From: Chaunax sp. Z400
Taxonomy: Eukaryota; Chordata; Actinopteri; Lophiiformes; Chaunacidae
NCBI GenBank assembly: GCA_037577475.1
Contig: CM075186.1
Location: 1,929,501 to 1,993,500, forward strand
Length of the DNA: 64,000 nucleotides
Direction of reading: 5' to 3'
Shown here: piece by piece, positions 57,680-64,000 of the stretch
How the letters are laid out: every line of letters starts with the position of its first letter
Position numbering within the stretch: the stretch's first letter is position 1
Notes under the pieces: model-generated
What the model saw: the letters and a program-made list of their open reading frames with translations, nothing else
What the model was told of the DNA's origin: nothing
Database searches by the model: none
Translations under genes and position numbers: made by a program

Positions 57680-58025
57680 TGGAGCTGAGAGTACATACCT
57701 CCACCTAAGCTTAACAGTCCTGAATGACCCATGCCCCCACCCCTCCACAAAGTTGTTGAGTAATTAGGGAGGATGTAAGAAAAAAAAAACCAAAAGTCAT
57801 TTTTTGCATTGCAAAAGAAAGTGGGGAAAATAATTCCTGGATCTGACTCTTTATCTGGATTTGCACCAAAATTGAATGTTTTCTTTCCTGGCCCATACCC
57901 CATCCTACCACAAAGTTTCATGGACATCCCTCCAGTAGTTTTTGTGTAATCCTGCTAAATAACAAACCAACCAACAAACAAATGCACACATGCAAAGCGA
58001 GCCCTCTCCGTGGTGGAGGTAATCT
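57680..58025. repeat. Family A interspersed repeat copy
   Basis: 'gagagtacatacctccacct', 'aacagtcctgaatgacccat', 'ccaccctccacaaagt'-type sequence, 'ggatttgcaccaaaattgaa' and 'gtagtttttgtgtaatcctg' are in canonical order. It ends 'gcgagccctctccgtggtgg'. Confidence 0.7.
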
Positions 58026-59840
58026 CCTGTAATAATGACAAATGCCATTCTCAGAGCTTTGCATGAGACAAAGCCATATTTGTTGCACTGCCAGACTCAA
58101 GTTAGCGATACCCCTCGAGAGGTTTCACCACACATACATGATCAATCCTCATAAAGCTGTCACAAAGTGCATAAATTCTGCCTCACAGCCTGCTCATGTC
58201 TCAGTGACATCTCCTTATGATGTGTACAACAGCACTCTCTGCTTTTAAAATCATCCTAGCTAATGAGAGTCTGGATGCTGCAAACTCCATGATTACTTTG
58301 CCCTTTTGCAAACTTTATCAGCTAATCTCTTGTTCTCTCGGTTTCATTTACCCTCTCTTGTCTGTCTGCTTGGTGGGAATACATCATTGTCTCAGTAGCT
58401 AGTGTGTTTCAGTCTCTTTGAGTGATGAGTAGAACCCCTGAAATGTGCCAAGTGCTGTTTCCCAGAGGTTTACCAAAGGACATCGCAGCACCTCTCTCGC
58501 TCTTGTTGCTTTCATTGTGCTTATTTGCATTCATGATTAGTCTTGCTCTACTGGAAGTGTGGCCTCATCCCCCGCGGCATGAGTCCAGGCCCTTTGTTGG
58601 GCTTCTTATAATAAATGCAAAGCCTGGCTCTCTTGATTGGCTCTATCATTGTCTCGTTAGCTGCTCTGTGGTTTCCTCAGTTTAGACTTGGAAACAGAGA
58701 TGCAGAGGCTGTTATTCCTCCTCCTCCTGGGCGAGAGATGGAGAAGCAGATAGCTTTAGATAGGTGAAGGGATATACGGTACACAAAATAAAGGCTTCCT
58801 GTCGACCAAGACTAAAGTTGGTTATTATTGGAAATTTTTCCAAACACCAATTGCGAAAAGTCATATTTGACATTATCCTCCGAAATAATTTTTCAACAAC
58901 GAAATTAGATTTACTGAGGGAAAGACAAAAACAATGCAGGATGTGGGTGAGGACTTTGCCTTGTCTACCAGAGGTAGAGGGGGGGTGGGTGAACACAGTG
59001 GAGGTCCAAGCCCTGTCATTCTCACGAGAGCGCTGCTGGTTTAGATTTGGAAGCCGGGGCAGAGTGCCAGGGGCTCTTTTCACCGGGGATGAGCCACTAA
59101 TCTGAGTTTGTGTCCCACTGATGGGGCTTCCTGACCAGTTGAGGATGTTGTCATCATTGGTTAATGTTGAACTTGCTCATGGGGATCCACATGAGCCGCT
59201 GCCAAGCAGCCGCTACAGGCAGGGTGGGGGAGGAGGGGGGAGACTGGTAATGTGCTAGTGATGCTAGTGAGGTGTGTGGCCTGCAAATTGCCATTTTCCA
59301 CTCTCTTATGTTGTACAGAAATACAACTTTTTATTGGATCTTTATACAATATAATTTCTTTTCCTCATCCAACAGGGTTTAGATGAGGACCAACAGACTT
59401 TTTTGGGACAATCACTGACCATCACATCTTTCAATTAACTGGACTACTTTGAGAGGACAGGAAAGAGCTCTAGGATGGGAAGATGACTGGCCAAGCAGTG
59501 CAGTTTCAGAAAGAGTTGTGTCCACCTCTTTAAAGAGACCTGTCTCCACATCAACATCCCAGACCAAGCTGTTGTACCCAACGGGCGGAACTGTGTTCCC
59601 CGCCGAAAGAGTGCAGGATTTCAGCAGGACGAGCAGAAGACTGGTACTCAAACACAGACATAGTTTCCCATGTGTCAAACTTACGATTATAACACCGTGA
59701 CATTTTTTAATCACGGTTAATAGCAAAAACGTTTAATCCTGACATCCCTAGTCTCCACATCATCCTGGTCAGAAGCAATTGTTTGCTACACAAATCTTGG
59801 TGGATTTTCTCCAACAGGTTGGTCTAGAACTAGAAGGGCA
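58026..59840. other. Intergenic DNA without recognised genes
   Basis: No exon, protein motif or named repeat is recognised on either strand. Confidence 0.5.
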
Positions 59841-59844
59841 GTCA

Positions 59845-59940
59845 TTGGATTGCATACCTGCCACCAAGGCTGAGCAATCCTGTTTAGTTTACCTGGTTAA
59901 CCTTTACCCCAACCCTCCAATAAGGAAAATACGTACAACC
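59845..59940. repeat. Family A interspersed repeat left-end scrap
   Basis: 'ggattgcatacctgccacca' and 'aggctgagcaatcctgttta' resemble the left end at 55615. It directly abuts an RTE-type LINE fragment. Confidence 0.45.
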
Positions 59941-59959
59941 ACTCCTTCACATCAAAAGG

Positions 59960-60207
59960 CACCAGTCAAGACGGTTTGGGCATCTGGTTCCTGGATGCCT
60001 CCCTTTTGAGGTTTTCTGGGCACAAACAAGTGGGAGGAGACCCTGGGGAAGACCCAAAACTCACTGAAGGGATTGCATATCTCATCTAGCCTGGGAAAGC
60101 CTTGGGATCATCCAGCAGGAACTGGGAAGTGTTCCTGAGGAGATCAATGTCAGGAATACCTTGCATCCGGAAAAGCAGAGGGAAATGGATAGATTGATGG
60201 ATGGATG
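59960..60207 (+). mobile_element. RTE/Rex3-like LINE 3' fragment
   Basis: 'agtcaagacggtttgggcat', 'gtgggaggagaccctgggga', 'agacccaaaactcactgaag' and 'gcctgggaaagccttgggat' align with the 3' end at 19525-19778, and the element terminates in GATGGATGGATG. It is the most diverged of the four copies. Confidence 0.75.
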
Positions 60208-60274
60208 TCAAAACACTTTCCCTCAAAAAAAGTAAAAAGTAGTTATAAAGTTGTTAAAAAGTAGAAGAAAGATT

Positions 60275-60480
60275 ATTGGTCTGTTCCTTTTTATCTAGAT
60301 TGTGGAGCCCATCAGTTTTGCCGTAATCCCGCCAACCGACCAGCAGATGAAATGAAAACATGACCTCCATATTTCCAGATTATAATCCAGATCTGGATTT
60401 TGGGGATTTTTATTTTGATTGGCCTATTATATTTCATGATATTGGATGAATGTTAAAAAATGTGATCCAGAATCTGCATC
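60275..60480. repeat. Family A-related interspersed repeat fragment
   Basis: 'ccgtaatcccgccaaccgac', 'aaaacatgacctccatattt', 'attataatccagatctggat' and 'atgtgatccagaatctgcat' recur at 28840-29000. Confidence 0.6.
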
Positions 60481-62084
60481 TTCATATTAGTAAAAACTTG
60501 TATTTGTATATTTATTTGAAGTCATGGGGAACCAGGTGGCTGCCACATCAGTTCAGTTCAGGTAAAAAAAAAAAAAATTCATGTAATGTGGTCTTTAAAC
60601 TCTCTTCCAGGCACTTTCCTGTGCTTGTCTAAACATCCTTGGATTCATTTATTGTCCCATGTGGCAAATCCTACAAATCTGGCACCTCAGCGGGCAAAAG
60701 CAAACAGTATTTTCAACCGTGTTTGACCGAAGTCTGCTCCAGAGGAAGAGCAGCTGCAGAAGAAGAGCTATATTTACACGCCTGGTTCCAGCCGAGAGCT
60801 TTTTTCAAAGGAACCAGCTCTTACACCACAGGAAAGGTGTCATGGTTTAGCAAGGTGTTGGCACAGCACATTCCCGGCCTCGCGTGCCAACCCGCGGGTG
60901 GAAGCCACCCTGCTACCGGAGCTTCATGTGGCTGGTGAATGGAGGCTTCAGGGATGGGTTCATATTGAGGTAAACAGAAAGTGTGACTCACTTCTAGTCC
61001 AGACAAATGCCAGCCGAGACCACAGACAGATAAGTCTGCCACAGATGATGTAACAGGAATCAGACCCCCACGCCAATCACCGCCCTCCTCTCTGCTGTGT
61101 TTTTCATATGCCGACAGTCTGGAACAGGCCAGTTGTCACAAAGCTCACTATTCCCTCTCCTACTTGTCACCTCCCAGACTAAACCAGCTGATTCCTGCTC
61201 GCCACTGCGATGCTAAAATAGTTGCATTATGTGATTGCCATCTGCCCAGCCAGACATGAGCTGTGTTCAATAAATTCTGTCCTTCTCTTCACCATCCCAG
61301 ACACCCTGCTTTAAGATACAGATGTGAATTCAGCCTGACGTTTGTCACGCACCATTTTCTCTCTGAGTGAGGAGCCCAGCAGCCCAGCGATGTGGTGTCA
61401 GGCAAGCAGGCGCATCACCTGCATGCTTAACAGTCATCAGTCAGGTAGAGGGAAGGATGTGTTCTTCGCAGCAGTCTTGGCTCATTGCACCTCAGATATC
61501 ACACCACCACCACCATGGCTATGCCGAAAAACATGAACATGCTGCTGTGATTCCGATGGGAGAAAACGGAGGAGGGAAAAAACCTTTCTGTGGGTGAGGT
61601 GGAGGAGGAGGTCCACTCAGTCGTTTCACAGCACCTCATTGTTGAGGGTGTATATTGATATACTGTAAATGAAGACACGGGCAGATTCACTGCCTGCTTA
61701 TCAGCTGTTATAGAGTTTAACTGCATAACCTTTTGAAATTTCATGGGCTTCTATTTTTACTTTTATTCTATATTTTTTCCTTGTAATAATCTGTTTGACT
61801 AGTTTCACACAGTGTTTGCACGACTGCTGCATAAAATGATCAGATAACCTACTGATATAATTCAGAGAAAACTTAAGAAAACTTTTGAGATGAATGAATC
61901 TGTGTCAAATACAGGACATCTGAATATTTCATGATGATCTGTCGGTGGAATTAGGACATTTTTTTATTCCTTCATGATTCTTTAACATTCTTATACTGCA
62001 GCTTCGCATGGAGAACATTTTCCTATCAGATCCTTTATTTCAGAGACTTTAAAATCTTTATTCCCTCCAACAAATGTGATCGCC
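60481..62084. other. Intergenic DNA without recognised genes
   Basis: No exon, protein motif or named repeat is recognised. The open frame at 60639-60938 has no family resemblance. Confidence 0.5.
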
Positions 62085-62665
62085 CACGTTTGTTTGTCTG
62101 CAGGATATCTTGAAAAGTTGTCAAAAAGTTGATTTAGCTTAAATTATTATTATTATTATTTCATTTGATTTAAATCATTAATATAACAGACCAATTAAAA
62201 TAAAAATACCCAGGCATGGTCAACTTATGATGTTCCACCTCTATGTGCTATTGGATTTTGGAAGGTTAAAATAATTACTTGGAGGAGGCAACATGTATCA
62301 GGTCACAGTGCAGTAGCAGAGGGATAGAGACAAGGCACTGCCACCAACATGTAGCTGATATTAAGCAGAATAAGTGATTTTAACAAATTTCATTTATCTG
62401 TGAAAGTTACATCTAGATATAAAATAGATCCAGATCTGCCCTTGTGTAAAATTACATTATAAATAACTCATAAAACTGATGATAAACACATGATCTCCAG
62501 TAGGTTTCCAACATCAACACGGTGACAGGAGCACACTGTTTGCAATGACCTGGATTCAATGATACACCAACTGCTGATTGTTAAAGGATTTTGTTTTGCC
62601 GGAGACTTTGTTCCCTGAGGTTTTAGTGATGATGGCGTTGGTGGAGGTTTGTGCTCTGAACCCCA
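62085..62665. repeat. Family A-related interspersed repeat
   Basis: 'acgtttgtttgtctgcagga', 'gaccaattaaaataaaaata' and 'gatgttccacctctatgtgc' are reverse complements or direct forms of phrases at 28860-28940. It ends 'ggcgttggtggaggtttgtg', the family terminus. Confidence 0.55.
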
Positions 62666-62908
62666 TCTCATCCCATCTCAACCTTCCTGCACCATCTTTT
62701 CTATCGTATCACATAAAATCATCACCAAAGTGACCAAACTTTATTCAACAATTAAGACTGTGTGGAATATGAATTGTATGATAATTATTCTATTTTAGTT
62801 CTCTTGGGTTTGTTTTCCTCCCCCCTGCTGTTGTCATCTATCTTCTCCTTCATTGATGCATTTGGATTTTAGAAGTCATCTTTTTAATCTCACCAGCACA
62901 GACCTTTT

Positions 62909-62916
62909 TACTGTTT
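62909..62916 (+). repeat. Left target-site duplication TACTGTTT
   Basis: This octamer is repeated exactly at 63777-63784, directly outside the other end of the family D element. An 8-bp duplication is typical of hAT-superfamily transposons. Confidence 0.8.
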
Positions 62917-63776
62917 TAGGGGCCGTTTACGCGACAACCATTTTACCCAAAAACCGTAAACTTCTGTTGCGTTTTGGCCATTCGTTTACATGACGACGAC
63001 GTTTTTAGGGCTTTAAAATGCACCTTTTTGAAAACCGGGTCCAGAGTGTTAACCACCACTATAGTGTCGCTGTGTAAACGGGCAAAAAACGCAACTCCTC
63101 TGAAAACGATGACATCACACGGTGCCTATTACGGTTCCAGCCTTATTTGCGTACACTGACGGAACAACAACAACAACAACAAAAAACATCAGACTGTCGG
63201 GTTTTGTTTGTCCTGCAGACTGTTGAGTTCATTAACGCTCCTCCAACGTAAACCTGCTGAATCACTATGTGATCTTATTCTGTGGTGTCGATTCTGAAAG
63301 GTTACATCGCCAACTACTGGCCTGGCAAACATACAAACATACATACATACATACATACAAACATACATACATACATACATACATACATACATACATACAA
63401 ACATACATACATACATACATACAAACATACATACATACATACATACAAACATACATACATACATACATACAAACATACATACATACATACATACATACAA
63501 ACATACATACATACATACATACAAACATACATACATACATACATACAAACATACATACATACATACATACAAACATACATACATACATACATACAAACAT
63601 ACATACATACATACATACATACAAACATACATACATACATACATACAAACATACATACATACATACATACATACAAACATACATACATACATACATACAT
63701 ACATACATACATACATACATACTACAATGTTTTCCACCGTTTTTGCAGATGTACGGTTGTCGTGTAAACAGGGCCT
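62917..63776. mobile_element. Family D hAT-like MITE containing a tandem array
   Basis: The left end TAGGGGCCGTTTACGCGACA is mirrored by 'ttgtcgtgtaaacagggcct' at the right end. Perfect 8-bp direct repeats flank the element. No transposase frame is present. The interior carries unique family D sequence up to about 63325 and then a CATA tandem array up to 63720. The related copies at 28343-28657 and 50405-50540 lack such an array. Confidence 0.82.
63325..63721 (+). repeat. CATA tetranucleotide array with 24-bp higher-order units
   Basis: About 395 bases consist only of CATA and CAAA tetramers. CAAA occurs at 63358, 63398, 63422, 63446, 63470, 63498, 63522, 63546, 63570, 63594, 63622, 63646 and 63674. 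Most spacings are 24 (one CAAA plus five CATA), three are 28, and the first is 40. The Met-Tyr-Val-Cys and Ile-His-Thr-Tyr open frames over it are repeat translations. Confidence 0.97.
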
Positions 63777-63784
63777 TACTGTTT
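63777..63784 (+). repeat. Right target-site duplication TACTGTTT
   Basis: Exact copy of 62909-62916 immediately after the right terminus of the family D element. Confidence 0.8.
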
Positions 63785-64000
63785 CCTCATTTTTGGTTCT
63801 TCTTTCTGTAATGAACTAAAACTGTACATTTGAAAGCCTCAGAAAAAGATGAGTAGAGAGGAACTTGAGGAAGAGATAAAAAATAAATGTCTTTGGGGAT
63901 CTCTTCTCCTCTCCCTTTATTTCCTCACTGTGATGTAAACTTGTGTAACGGATGCAGCTCAGTCACACACAGTCTTCACGTTTCTGTGTGTTACATTTTG

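Noticed and set aside
60639..60938. 99-codon + strand frame after a plausible acceptor 'ctcttccag'
   Set aside because: The translation resembles no protein family I know. A single acceptor-like site next to a modest frame is expected by chance in this much sequence.
63325..63721. CRISPR-like appearance of regularly spaced units
   Set aside because: There are no unique spacers; every unit is CATA or CAAA. The genome is a vertebrate, and the pattern is a higher-order microsatellite.
63189..63811. Long open frames of 130-182 codons on both strands (Met-Tyr-Val-Cys and Ile-His-Thr repeats)
   Set aside because: They are open only because the CATA/CAAA array has no stop in several frames. There is no gene-like composition outside the repeat.

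Overview
The window is vertebrate nuclear DNA, most likely from a ray-finned (probably percomorph teleost) fish. It holds a spliced gene with GT-AG introns, some of them only 75-100 nt long. It also has CA/TG microsatellites of more than 50 units, and several fish-type repeat families: RTE/Rex3-like LINEs with GGAT tails, L2-type LINE ends, a Penelope-like remnant, tRNA-derived SINE remnants and MITEs. No prokaryotic features are present.

The only gene I can support is fibulin-1 (fbln1), on the + strand from 1704 to about 28245. It lacks its first exon(s), which encode the signal peptide and first anaphylatoxin module and must lie upstream of base 1. Twelve shared exons (1704-10777) encode the rest of the anaphylatoxin region, an acidic linker and nine EGF modules, eight of them calcium-binding and each on one phase 1-1 exon. 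After EGF9 the gene splits into the two classical fibulin-1 C-termini. The C form uses one terminal exon (11348-11729). The D form uses three exons (15926-16071, 17854-17994, 27675-27814) and a polyadenylation signal at 28220. All splice phases join without a frameshift. The visible parts are 622 (C) and 637 (D) residues, which fits the human forms (683 and 703 aa, from memory) minus about 62 missing N-terminal residues.

The interval between the C and D ends (11.7-15.9 kb) is structurally odd. It holds a hairpin MITE with perfect 18-bp arms, a 30-bp perfect palindrome, a 24-nt G run, and an AATAAA hexamer overlapping the C-form stop codon. The last D intron is 9.7 kb and carries an RTE-type LINE fragment that still shows the FADD reverse-transcriptase box.

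From 28.3 to 64 kb I find no exon of any gene. This is intergenic DNA built of interspersed repeats. One abundant unclassified family ('family A') has about fifteen partial copies. A second MITE family ('family B') has ends related to AAAGGAACAGTTCA. There are nested insertions (L2 inside a Penelope-like element; an RTE fragment inside a family B MITE). An hAT-like MITE is flanked by a perfect 8-bp duplication and contains a CATA tandem array with a 24-bp higher-order period.

I did not find a convincing undescribed biological system. The most interesting points are the architecture around the C/D isoform choice and the composite repeat structures.
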